NCBI GenBank assembly: GCA_000746015.1
Contig: JQKK01000018.1
Location: 1-64,000 of the forward strand
Direction: 5' to 3'
DNA: 64,000 nucleotides
Origin: Lachnospiraceae bacterium MA2020
Lineage (GTDB): Bacteria; Bacillota; Clostridia; Lachnospirales; Lachnospiraceae
The number at the start of each line of letters is the position of its first letter. Position 1 is the first letter of the stretch. The notes below the pieces were generated by a model that had not been told where the DNA came from, searched no databases, and saw nothing but the letters and a program-made list of their open reading frames with translations. Positions 19,446-28,205 of the stretch are shown piece after piece. The position numbers and the translations under genes are program-made.

Positions 19446-22400
19446 TTACTTTTCATCTTCCTCGCGCTTTCTCTTTCCGTTCATGTAAATTCCTATAGCC
19501 AGAACCGTTCCAAATATGACCATAAATACGAACGGTCGTCTGTCGGATCTGTAAAGCGTAGGTGCTACCATAAGTCTCTCTGTGTTTGTAAATTTAATAG
19601 TTGCATCAGCTTTAGTATTCGCTGCTTCGAGAGTATATTCGCGACTCTCATTTGTTGTGCTTCCATAAGTAACTTTTGTTTTGTAATTTGTATCTTCAGT
19701 TTCTTCTACCTTAAGTGTTGATCCATAAGGTATTGTAAGTATTATCTCTTTTTGACCGTTCTTTGCAGGACTGAGTGTGAAACTTGCCTGTCCGTTGCTG
19801 TCTGTGATCAGATTTTCTGTGTTGTTAAGAGTATATCCGTTGCATATAACGTCAGCGTCCTTAAGTGTAGCTGTAAAATTAAATGTTCCGCCTTCTCCTT
19901 CAACCTTCTTCTGAACCTTAACATTTACTGTCTTTCTGGTATTAGTATATGTAAGTGTTACAGCCTTCTGATCTTTAATATCTATCCTTGCTGTCCTGCT
20001 TGCTGCGTCATAATCGCATGTAGTTGTTGTAGTTCCTGATGCTGTCACATTCATCTCTGCTCCCTTAACAGTGTAGCCTGCGTTAGCATCTTCAGTTACT
20101 CTGACTACTGCTCCAAGTGGTACTTCAATTGCTTTTTCTGCGTTGTGTGCAAGTGCAAATGACATTGTTCCGTTTGTATATTCGCCATGATCTCCTGTGT
20201 AAGAATCCCAAGGAGTAAGTCCATTTGGCATATACAGCTTAACTGTGAAGTTGAATGTAGAACCGCCATTTATATCTCTTGTTGTTCCGTTTTCCACGAT
20301 TTTCTTTACTGTCAGCTCTACTCTGCCTTCATTTCGGTTTGGAACAACTATTGTATAAGCTCTGACATCCTGATTTCCATCTGTATCACTGTTTTCAATT
20401 GTTACGCCTGATGGATGATCTCCAAGTGTTACTTCACCATTATTGGAATATGTAAATACTACATCGCCTTCAAGTGGTGCAAATCCATCAAGAGGATATG
20501 TCTCATACAGATAGTAAGTATTTGGAACAAGTGCCCCGCTCTCAAATCTTTCTGTAATGAGTGGAACTATTCCGCCGCCGGCTGTTTTGAGATTATCGTA
20601 TCCTGCGATCGGTGTGTAATCCCTTCTTGGATTTCCGTCATTACCTGCAACCTGCCTGTAAAGTGCAAATGTTACATTATCAAGTCCTGTTGTGTTATCA
20701 GGAAGTGTCTTTTTAATTGTCAATGTAACCGGCTTATTCTTGATAGTGATCTTACCTATACGGATTTCCATTCCGTTAGTTTCATCTCTATCATCAGCTA
20801 TATACCAGTTGCTGTCTCCTCCGTTTACTGTTACATCTGTGCCATGGCATCTGATAGTTATTGGTGCCACCATTCCTATATATCCGGCAGTTGATCTTGT
20901 CTGTTCAAGTGTGTAGTCCTCATCCTTATGCAGATATGCTATTGTTATAAGTCCGTCTGCATCTGATGTAAATGTGTCGACTACTGTTCCACCAGAATCC
21001 TTAAGATTAAATGTTCCGCCTGCCAAAGGAGTTGTTCCGTCCCATTTTGTAAGATACAGGTTAAGTCCCGGACGTTTGTTGATCATAGTATCAAGTCTTA
21101 CATTAGAACCATCCGGAAGTTCTCCCTTTTCATATTTCACACACTTATATGTGTATGAATCTGATGTGCTTTCTCCTACCTGCTTTCCGTTCAGTTCAAA
21201 CTGTCCTGATCCGTCAACTGCTATAGGAGTTTTTGTAAGTGAATCAGCATTTGTTACTACTGAGCTTGAAGGATCTACTGTTGGTGTTCCGCCGGTAAGC
21301 TTTACTTCACGTACCTCGTACTTATTAAAGTCATCCTTATCCTTTACACCATCATGATCGATATCATCTATAGTATTAAAGAGCCAGTAAACTGATGTAT
21401 CGCCATAGGCAAGACGCTTAACTGTACCAGAAACCAGAGTTTTTGATCCTCCGTTTACCTTGTATACTGCGAAGTATGCAGGATCTCTTTCTGTCATCCA
21501 GTCTTTATCTGACCACTCTTTGTTAACTCTGAGTCCCCATCCCTTAAGGTTACGGATCTCTATTTCTGAGTCGTGTTCAGCATTTATTCTGCCGGAAACA
21601 GGATCTTCTGTCCTTGTGCTCTCATCACCTGCTTCGCTGAGGTAATACTGAAGTGAATATCCATCCGGAATCTCCTTTTCACGTTCCTCAACCTTATACT
21701 TTGTACCGGATACGATCTCTCTTACTTCTACTGTGTAATCAACCGGAATGTTTGCGATCGTTCCGCTCATTGAAGTATTAAATGTTGCTCTCTTTTTCTT
21801 TTCCGGACTTAAATCGTCAAAGTTTGTTACACTGTATGACTTCATACTCATTGAAGTTGTATCCCAGTAACAGTAGTGTCCTTCGGCATCCTTTACGTGA
21901 TAGCTGTGCATATCAGCGAGAGGGATAGCATTATCAGGGTCATTCTCTGTTCCAAGGTAAAGTCTGAATGTAAATGAAGTATTGTCTTCACTGTTAGGTA
22001 TCTGAGTATTTCCAGTTTCATCATACAGATGTTTTACAAATGTCAATGTGCCTTTTGCATTTGGATCTACTGCATTTGTGAAGAAAAGACGGGAACGTCT
22101 AAGTACTTCACCATATCCCGAATCATAATCAGCTCTGCTGTATGCTCCTCCAGGACCTGCCTGTCCGGCATCTGTTCCCGAGATCTCCACTCCGTTTGCA
22201 TATACCTTGTCGTATACGCTTTTATCTACGAAACACTCTACAACACGATAGGTGAATGTATCATCCGGGAACTTTATAACTGCTGTCTCACTCGGCTTAA
22301 GTACGAATACATTATTATATGTTGTCACACCGTCTGATGCAGTATATGTAGGTAAATAAGTTACATTTCTTGTTGTGTCCTTGTACTTAACATTTATCTG

Positions 22401-25400
22401 GCTCATTCCAGGAGTCAGCTGCTGCTCTACTGCGCCTTCCTCATTAGTCTTATAGAAGATCTGGAATGGATAGTCAGCTATGAAAGATTCAACTGTGTCT
22501 ATTCCTGATATAACCTTCTGAAGCTCTACTGTTCCAGGCTTAACTGCTGCAAGATTAAATCTCATGTGGAGGTTTGAAGCTCCTCTGCCTCGCTCGAGGT
22601 AAAAGATTCTCATTGTGTGATCTGTATAATCCTTAAAGATTGTAGCATCGCCTTCAAAATAATTAGCTAAAAATTCATCTATCTCTGCCTGGGATGGATC
22701 ACTTCCATGTTCAGCCTTATAACGCTTCTTAAAGTTGTCTTCAAATATTCCGCGAAGTGTAAGTTTCTTTCCGTTTACCATTACTTCACCGGTACGATAA
22801 TTAACTGATCCGGGTACTGCACTGTGAATACCGCCAAGGTCTATGATCAGCTCTCCATCTACATAAAGCCAGAAGTCATCGTCTCCTGTGAACTCGTAAA
22901 TAATGTCATGTCCCCATGCATCATTTCCGCCCGGTGTCTGTGTAAAGAAAGTTTCCAGTTCTACTGCGAAATTGTAATCAGTATCACCATCAACCAAATG
23001 AAGCCTCTCACCCTTACGTGGGTTACTGTCAGGAAGTTCTTTTGCATTAGCATCATAAAGGTTGTATGGGTTCTTAACAGCATATGTGTCAGAAAGCTTA
23101 TTGTATGGTAGGAACTGACTATGCTTCATTGTATCTGTAGACTTTAAGTCATTTGTACCAAGCTGAGTATATACTGTAAAATTGTTAGGGTCATAAGTTC
23201 CATCTTTTTTATAGAATGATGCAAAATTCTGAGTACTGTCATATTCATAGTATCCGCTGGAATAATATGTATTCTCTATAAAAAGATGGTTGGTCTTCTT
23301 GGCTCCTGCATACATCGCTGCAAATGATCCGCCGGTATTTGTTACTGTAGGATAACCATCATTACCTATATTGGTTGAAAGATATCCCTGATGAAGCTCT
23401 GTTGTAGCTGCACCCTGTTCAGTACTGCCAAGAATGCTGTTCATCTGGTTTATATCATTAAGATCTGCCATCTTAACGCTGATACCATACTGCTCATGAT
23501 CAACTGTTGTAACGGTATCGTACTCTGAGCTGCTTGCATGCTCCGGATTTTCCTTCATCACTGCAAAATAGAATGATTCCGAATCACCCATAGCACAAGT
23601 TTCTATACCGCTGTAATCATCTTTGATCTTTATACCTATGTAAGAATAGCTGTCATCATCCCATGCAAGAACTGTTGAGTAATAATATCCGTAGCGACGT
23701 CCGTTCAAGTTGATACTTCTATTAAAGTAATTCGGGAAGTTTGTCTCATTTCTGAGGATTCCACCATTACTCTGTGGACGGAGGCAGTCACCTGAATATG
23801 TGTTTTCCAACTGGTAATAATAGTTAGGTACCTTAGGTACTGCAGCCGGATCGTAATAATACTCTGTAAATTTCCAAAGTGCTGTATTAACTGTACTTCC
23901 AACCCACTGTATCATGTCGCCGCTTTCGAAGCATCTGATAAGGGTTCCATCATGATTTATAGCGTAGAATTCATATTTCTTAGTTGTAGGATTCCACAAA
24001 CGCGTATAGATGACTACAACCTGTCCATCAGGAACCTGCGTATTGTTTGCAAGGTCAACCTTTTCTGCACTGTATATCTGGAAGTCGTCATTCTGTAAAA
24101 GTGGAGATTTGCTTACAAGACTCAGCCAGCAATATTCTCCTCCGTTACTTGAGCTTACAAAACCGTTATCAGCCTTGCCGCCCATAAGTGTTAAGGATCT
24201 TCCTTCGTTGCTAAATCTGTATTTTCCATCATTTTCATCAGTTCCTGCCTCTACCACAACTGATGCAGGAGCATCTGAAAGTGTAAGTCCTGAGCCATCA
24301 AGTTTCAGATATTTTACTGCTCCGCCAATCTGTGTTGTCATATAGTATCTGCTTGACCCTACATTTGTAAATGTCCACTCTGCAAGATCTGAAGTTTCAG
24401 AAATAAGTAATTCGCCCTTGTGGCTAAGTACATCCGGACGTACCAGAAGTGATATAGCTTCAAGTGCCTGTTGTCCTTTTTGATTTGTTTCTGTAGATGT
24501 AAGACCTGCGCCCTTTACACTTTCTTCGTGATAAGCGAGGCTATATGTCTTTCCGTCAAGTTCATAATAATCATCAGGTGCATCAAAAGTGTAAGCGTAT
24601 GTAAGAAGCAGTCTGGCATTTTTAACATTATCGTTGTCAGTATAGAGCCTCATTCCCTTACCAGAACCTGAATGCTGAAACCACTTATTAACATTAGAAA
24701 CCTTGAAGAAAAGCTTTCCGTCTGGATCAGATTCATTAACATCTGTAATTACAAATGCAGTTTTATCGCTCTCACTAAGTGCCATTAAATTGCCACTTGA
24801 GTTGTGCATATACCTTTTCACATTGCTGATATAGGTATATATGTAATAAGTATTTTCAGCTCCGCCATCTTCAAAGAACCACTTAGCTGAAGCTGCTATG
24901 CTCTCTGTTTCAGCAAACGCATTGTTATTATTGAGTGTGCTTGTGCAATACTTTTCCTTTCCATCAATATAGGAAATATAGAAACCTTTGCCGCCTGTAG
25001 TAGAATTATCATAGCTGCCTGCCAGTTCTGAAGCAGATGCTACTTTTTTCTCTGCTCCCGGAACATATGGATCAGGAGCCTTAACTACTGCATATACTGA
25101 AAAACTCTCTGCATCAAAGCTGACTGCTTTATCAGTTACCTCAACGTCTGCCTTTTTCTCGTCAAGCTGTTTGATCTCTTCCTGAGCTACTTCATCATTT
25201 TCTGCATGATATACTGAAAGTTCATTTTCATTTTTGATTGCTTCTCTTATGGAGTCGCTCATAATGTCAACTCTGATATTTCCTGTACTTTTATCAGGCT
25301 GGAAGATCTGCTCTTCATTATTATCATCAAGATAGAAAATGCTGATATCATAAGCGGAAACAAGTTCTTTTTCATCTATTTCCACTGATACAGGATATGC

Positions 25401-26075
25401 TTTTGCATAAGCTGTCTTTGGCATGATACCATTTAATCTGATAGTAGTATTTTTCTCTGCTGCGTATTCCTCTGAATCCTTATCAAGAGGAGTATACTTA
25501 GCATCTTTATATATCTCAGCCTTTATTGTTTTTTCAACGTGAAGATCATCCTCTGGGATCTTTTCTTCAGCATTTTCGCTTACGCTCTTAGCTTCGTTCT
25601 GAGAAACTTCATTCTGGGATACTTCATTCTGAGAGATTTCATTATCAGAAACTTCACCCTGTTCCTCACTGCTGTTTTCTTCACTTTCTTCTTTATGATC
25701 TGATTCATCCTTTTTTGAATGTTCATCAGAGTCGTCATCATCATCTCTATTGTCTATATTTTCTTCTGTACTTTCTTCTGTATTCTCTTCCTCGTACTCT
25801 TTGCTATTCTCTGACTGAGAATCATCTGCTATTTCATTGTGCTCATCTTCTTCATATATATCTTCTTTATCTGATCTCTCTTCTTCATCTTTGCTATTTT
25901 CTGACTGAGCACTCTCTTCATCATATGAATTTGGAGCCGTAGTTCCCCATTCTGTAGCACTGGGATCGCTCATCGGCTCCACACCTGCAAAAACTAATGT
26001 TGACATAATATGAAAGAGATATGCCACACAGATGATAATGGCCACTCCTTTTTTGTAAATAGCATTTCTCTTCAT
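19446..26075 (-). CDS. Giant pilus tip adhesin: acidic linker, fibro-slime domain, Cna-B repeats
   Basis: Surface protein of about 2209 residues. A signal peptide (MKRNAIYKKGVAIIICVAYL onward) is followed by an acidic E/D/S/N-rich stretch of about 130 residues with SQNEV repeats, then beta-rich adhesin domains. A central fibro-slime-type domain is marked by FTGDDDFWLYVDGELIIDLGG and near it HSAVPGSVNYRTG. At least six Cna-B/SpaA-like isopeptide repeats follow (for example LYLTKWDGTTPLAGGTFNL and LTIKKTLPDNTTGLDNVTF). The end has VAPTLYR, a membrane helix and a KRKREEDEK tail. The sorting motif is not LPxTG but resembles the pilin's xPT core. ATG at 26075 has GGAGG seven bases upstream. As first gene of the operon it corresponds to Cpa of streptococcal FCT islands. 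The ligand is unknown. Confidence 0.88.
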   Translation of the reverse strand: MKRNAIYKKGVAIIICVAYLFHIMSTLVFAGVEPMSDPSATEWGTTAPNSYDEESAQSENSKDEEERSDKEDIYEEDEHNEIADDSQSENSKEYEEENTEESTEENIDNRDDDDDSDEHSKKDESDHKEESEENSSEEQGEVSDNEISQNEVSQNEVSQNEAKSVSENAEEKIPEDDLHVEKTIKAEIYKDAKYTPLDKDSEEYAAEKNTTIRLNGIMPKTAYAKAYPVSVEIDEKELVSAYDISIFYLDDNNEEQIFQPDKSTGNIRVDIMSDSIREAIKNENELSVYHAENDEVAQEEIKQLDEKKADVEVTDKAVSFDAESFSVYAVVKAPDPYVPGAEKKVASASELAGSYDNSTTGGKGFYISYIDGKEKYCTSTLNNNNAFAETESIAASAKWFFEDGGAENTYYIYTYISNVKRYMHNSSGNLMALSESDKTAFVITDVNESDPDGKLFFKVSNVNKWFQHSGSGKGMRLYTDNDNVKNARLLLTYAYTFDAPDDYYELDGKTYSLAYHEESVKGAGLTSTETNQKGQQALEAISLLVRPDVLSHKGELLISETSDLAEWTFTNVGSSRYYMTTQIGGAVKYLKLDGSGLTLSDAPASVVVEAGTDENDGKYRFSNEGRSLTLMGGKADNGFVSSSNGGEYCWLSLVSKSPLLQNDDFQIYSAEKVDLANNTQVPDGQVVVIYTRLWNPTTKKYEFYAINHDGTLIRCFESGDMIQWVGSTVNTALWKFTEYYYDPAAVPKVPNYYYQLENTYSGDCLRPQSNGGILRNETNFPNYFNRSINLNGRRYGYYYSTVLAWDDDSYSYIGIKIKDDYSGIETCAMGDSESFYFAVMKENPEHASSSEYDTVTTVDHEQYGISVKMADLNDINQMNSILGSTEQGAATTELHQGYLSTNIGNDGYPTVTNTGGSFAAMYAGAKKTNHLFIENTYYSSGYYEYDSTQNFASFYKKDGTYDPNNFTVYTQLGTNDLKSTDTMKHSQFLPYNKLSDTYAVKNPYNLYDANAKELPDSNPRKGERLHLVDGDTDYNFAVELETFFTQTPGGNDAWGHDIIYEFTGDDDFWLYVDGELIIDLGGIHSAVPGSVNYRTGEVMVNGKKLTLRGIFEDNFKKRYKAEHGSDPSQAEIDEFLANYFEGDATIFKDYTDHTMRIFYLERGRGASNLHMRFNLAAVKPGTVELQKVISGIDTVESFIADYPFQIFYKTNEEGAVEQQLTPGMSQINVKYKDTTRNVTYLPTYTASDGVTTYNNVFVLKPSETAVIKFPDDTFTYRVVECFVDKSVYDKVYANGVEISGTDAGQAGPGGAYSRADYDSGYGEVLRRSRLFFTNAVDPNAKGTLTFVKHLYDETGNTQIPNSEDNTSFTFRLYLGTENDPDNAIPLADMHSYHVKDAEGHYCYWDTTSMSMKSYSVTNFDDLSPEKKKRATFNTSMSGTIANIPVDYTVEVREIVSGTKYKVEEREKEIPDGYSLQYYLSEAGDESTRTEDPVSGRINAEHDSEIEIRNLKGWGLRVNKEWSDKDWMTERDPAYFAVYKVNGGSKTLVSGTVKRLAYGDTSVYWLFNTIDDIDHDGVKDKDDFNKYEVREVKLTGGTPTVDPSSSVVTNADSLTKTPIAVDGSGQFELNGKQVGESTSDSYTYKCVKYEKGELPDGSNVRLDTMINKRPGLNLYLTKWDGTTPLAGGTFNLKDSGGTVVDTFTSDADGLITIAYLHKDEDYTLEQTRSTAGYIGMVAPITIRCHGTDVTVNGGDSNWYIADDRDETNGMEIRIGKITIKNKPVTLTIKKTLPDNTTGLDNVTFALYRQVAGNDGNPRRDYTPIAGYDNLKTAGGGIVPLITERFESGALVPNTYYLYETYPLDGFAPLEGDVVFTYSNNGEVTLGDHPSGVTIENSDTDGNQDVRAYTIVVPNRNEGRVELTVKKIVENGTTRDINGGSTFNFTVKLYMPNGLTPWDSYTGDHGEYTNGTMSFALAHNAEKAIEVPLGAVVRVTEDANAGYTVKGAEMNVTASGTTTTTCDYDAASRTARIDIKDQKAVTLTYTNTRKTVNVKVQKKVEGEGGTFNFTATLKDADVICNGYTLNNTENLITDSNGQASFTLSPAKNGQKEIILTIPYGSTLKVEETEDTNYKTKVTYGSTTNESREYTLEAANTKADATIKFTNTERLMVAPTLYRSDRRPFVFMVIFGTVLAIGIYMNGKRKREEDEK
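25591..25660 (-). repeat. SQNEV coding repeat in the adhesin linker
   Basis: Four to five degenerate 15-base units encode SDNEI-SQNEV-SQNEV-SQNEA within the acidic region. Such short in-frame repeats can vary in number. Boundaries are approximate. Confidence 0.6.
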
Positions 26076-26137
26076 ATTATGTCCTCCAACTAAGACTAAG
26101 ACTATAACTACATCACCTTTCATAGGTGCACTCGACC

Positions 26138-26151
26138 ACAATAATTATTGT
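26138..26151. promoter_or_regulatory. Palindrome ACAATAATTATTGT at the presumed pilus promoter
   Basis: Perfect 14-base inverted repeat overlapping the putative -10 hexamer of the pilus operon. Its position fits a repressor site; no regulator is identified. Confidence 0.35.
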
Positions 26152-26207
26152 TATATTCTTTATCGTAATTTTAACCTAAAAAATAAGACTTAGTCTATCC
26201 CAATTGT

Positions 26208-26292
26208 GTATACTTTTTTGCATGTTTGGTATACAATATGCTTTTTTAAAGATGCAATTCGTATATTGTATACAAAATTATATTATGTATAC
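26208..26292. promoter_or_regulatory. Array of four GTATAC palindromes upstream of the pilus operon
   Basis: GTATAC occurs at 26208, 26229, 26268 and 26287, with start-to-start spacings of 21, 39 and 19 bases, close to multiples of two helical turns. The third copy is a full TTGTATACAA palindrome and the others are partial versions. Lying 60-140 bases above the weak promoter, the array suits a cooperative activator or silencer. Confidence 0.5.
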
Positions 26293-26310
26293 AATACTTT
26301 AGAACAATAA

Positions 26311-26359
26311 AGAAAATTGAGCCGATTCCTACCTATTTAAATGAATCAGCCCAATTTTC
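26311..26359 (-). terminator. Terminator of the FGGY kinase gene
   Basis: Sixteen-base arms, AAAATTGAGCCGATTC-like at 26313-26328 and GAATCAGCCCAATTTT at 26343-26358, pair with two G-U or A-C positions. A T-rich tract follows on the minus strand. Confidence 0.7.
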
Positions 26360-26408
26360 ACAAATATCTTCTTATAGTAAACAACAAATTTTTAGACGTT
26401 CGCTATAA

Positions 26409-28007
26409 TTAAAAATTTTCAACAGCAGCTCTCTCTGCCGGAAGTGCCTTCATGTAATTCTCAAGGAACTTGTCAAATCCTTCTACATCACTTGCAACAG
26501 GATCCATGCTCTGTGACTTAAATCCTGCAAATACCTTATTTGCAAGATAAGCTTCAAGTGTCTCGCCATCTTCTTTATGAAGCATGTAGCTTGCAAGGAG
26601 TGCCTCGCCCCATGGTCCGCCCTCTCCTGCAGTCTCCATTACAGAAACAGGGGTTCCCATAGCAGCAGCCATTACTCTCTGTCCAGAGCCCTTAGCATTA
26701 AACCAGCCGCCGTGTCCTGTAAGTGTATCGATCTTGACCTTCTCCTCTTTGACAAGGATATTCATGCCGTACTTAAGTGTAGCAAGTGCAGAGAAAAGTA
26801 CTGTACGCATGAAAGTCGGAAGTGTCATCTTTGCGTCCGGCTTCCTGATAAAGAGCGGTCTGCCCTCTTCAAAGCCTGTGATCGACTCGCCGGAGAAGTA
26901 ATTATACATCATAAGTCCGTCGCAGGAAGTCTCTCCCTGTAAAGCTGCATCATAGAGCTTGCAGTAAAGATCTCCAAGGTCTACTTCTGCTCCGCCCATC
27001 TTGAGCACTTCTGCAAACAGATCTACCCATGCATTAAGATCGGATGTACAGTTGTTGCAGTGTACCATTGCAACCGGCTTACCTGATGGAGTAGTAACCA
27101 TATCAAGGGCCTCATAAGGCTTGGAAAGTGCCTTCTCAAGTACGACCATGGCAAATACTGATGTACCTGCAGAAACATTACCTGTACGCTCGGCAACAGC
27201 GTTTGTAGCTGTCATACCTGTGCCTGCATCACCCTCTGGAGGACAGAGCGGTATGCCTGCCTCAAGTGTTCCTGTAGGATCAAGAAGCTTAGCACCCTCA
27301 GCTGTAAGCTCACCGGCCTTTTCACCTGCAACAAGTACCTTTGGAAGTATGTCTTCAACTTTCCATGGAAGATTCTTATCAGCAATAAGCTCGTCAAACT
27401 TACGGATCATATCTTTATCATAGTCATTGATATTTGAGTCGATCGGGAACATACCTGAAGCCTCACCGATACCAATGATCTTCTCTCCGGTCAGCTTCCA
27501 GTGGATATATCCCTCAAGTGTTGTCTGGAACACGATATCCTTAATATGTGACTCATTGTTAAGTATTGCCTGATAGAGATGTGCGATACTCCATCTCTGT
27601 GGAATATTAAAATTGAAAAGCTTTGAAAGCTCTGCTGCAGCCTGCTCTGTCATGGTATTGCGCCATGTACGGAAAGGTACGAGCAGATCTCCCTCTTTAT
27701 TAAATACCATATAGCCGTGCATCATAGCTGAGAAGCCGATAGCACCGATCTTTTTAAGCTCTACACCATACTTAGTCTTTACATCTTCAGCAAGCTTTGC
27801 ATAGCAGTCGCGAAGACCTGTCCAGATGTCATCCTCGCTGTATGTCCAGATATTGTTCTCCAGACGGTTCTCCCATCTGTGCTTGCCGGATGCTACAACT
27901 TCAAAATCCTCTGTAACGAGTACGCCCTTGATGTTTGTTGATCCAAATTCGATACCAAGTACTGTCTTGCCGCTCTCAATAGCAGCCTTAACGTCTATAT
28001 TTCCCAT
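26409..28007 (-). CDS. FGGY-family carbohydrate kinase
   Basis: Sugar kinase of 532 residues with the ASKHA fold. The N-terminal phosphate loop is [15 protein letters not shown], followed by [11 protein letters not shown] and FRTWRNTMT blocks. The C-terminal half has [13 protein letters not shown], the [13 protein letters not shown] adenine region and [13 protein letters not shown]. It resembles a clostridial branch annotated as xylulokinase- or ribulokinase-like, longer than typical XylB (about 490), so the substrate is likely a ketopentose or pentitol but is not settled. It is monocistronic, with no isomerase or transporter beside it. ATG at 28007 has AAAGG seven bases upstream. Confidence 0.85.
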   Translation of the reverse strand: MGNIDVKAAIESGKTVLGIEFGSTNIKGVLVTEDFEVVASGKHRWENRLENNIWTYSEDDIWTGLRDCYAKLAEDVKTKYGVELKKIGAIGFSAMMHGYMVFNKEGDLLVPFRTWRNTMTEQAAAELSKLFNFNIPQRWSIAHLYQAILNNESHIKDIVFQTTLEGYIHWKLTGEKIIGIGEASGMFPIDSNINDYDKDMIRKFDELIADKNLPWKVEDILPKVLVAGEKAGELTAEGAKLLDPTGTLEAGIPLCPPEGDAGTGMTATNAVAERTGNVSAGTSVFAMVVLEKALSKPYEALDMVTTPSGKPVAMVHCNNCTSDLNAWVDLFAEVLKMGGAEVDLGDLYCKLYDAALQGETSCDGLMMYNYFSGESITGFEEGRPLFIRKPDAKMTLPTFMRTVLFSALATLKYGMNILVKEEKVKIDTLTGHGGWFNAKGSGQRVMAAAMGTPVSVMETAGEGGPWGEALLASYMLHKEDGETLEAYLANKVFAGFKSQSMDPVASDVEGFDKFLENYMKALPAERAAVENF

Positions 28008-28156
28008 AAATATACCTTTCCGCTGTCCACCCCAGATCAGCATGTTATTTATGGTTTAATTGTATCAAATTTTAGGCAATTTAACTTATATAAATTCAGC
28101 TTTTTATAAAAAAGTTGTATTTAAAATACTACCTTTTATAATCTTTAAATAGGCAA

Positions 28157-28200
28157 AAAAGATCCTCCATCTCGTTTCAAACGATAATGAAGGATCTTTT
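28157..28200 (-). terminator. Terminator of the papain-fold protein gene
   Basis: AAAGATCCT and AGGATCTTT outer arms with an inner ATC-TCGTT/ACGAT-AT stem form a long hairpin directly past the stop at 28206. A run of T follows on the minus strand. The outer arms match those of the purC terminator. Confidence 0.8.
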
Positions 28201-28205
28201 ATTAA

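Larger units (their letters stand above)
26076..26408. other. Long intergenic control region between the pilus operon and the kinase gene
   Basis: This 333-base AT-rich stretch holds the kinase-side terminator (26311-26359), four GTATAC palindromes (26208-26292), a 14-base palindrome (26138-26151) and a weak minus-strand promoter (TATAAC at 26155-26150 with a poor -35, TAGGTT at 26178-26173). No gene is apparent. Confidence 0.6.

Noticed and set aside
20415-22337. Several plus-strand frames of 75-160 codons within the adhesin gene
   Set aside because: Cys/Ile/Tyr-rich translations antisense to Cna-B repeats; no ribosome sites or domains.
25591-25660. CRISPR-like direct repeats
   Set aside because: They are 15-base in-frame coding repeats without spacers.
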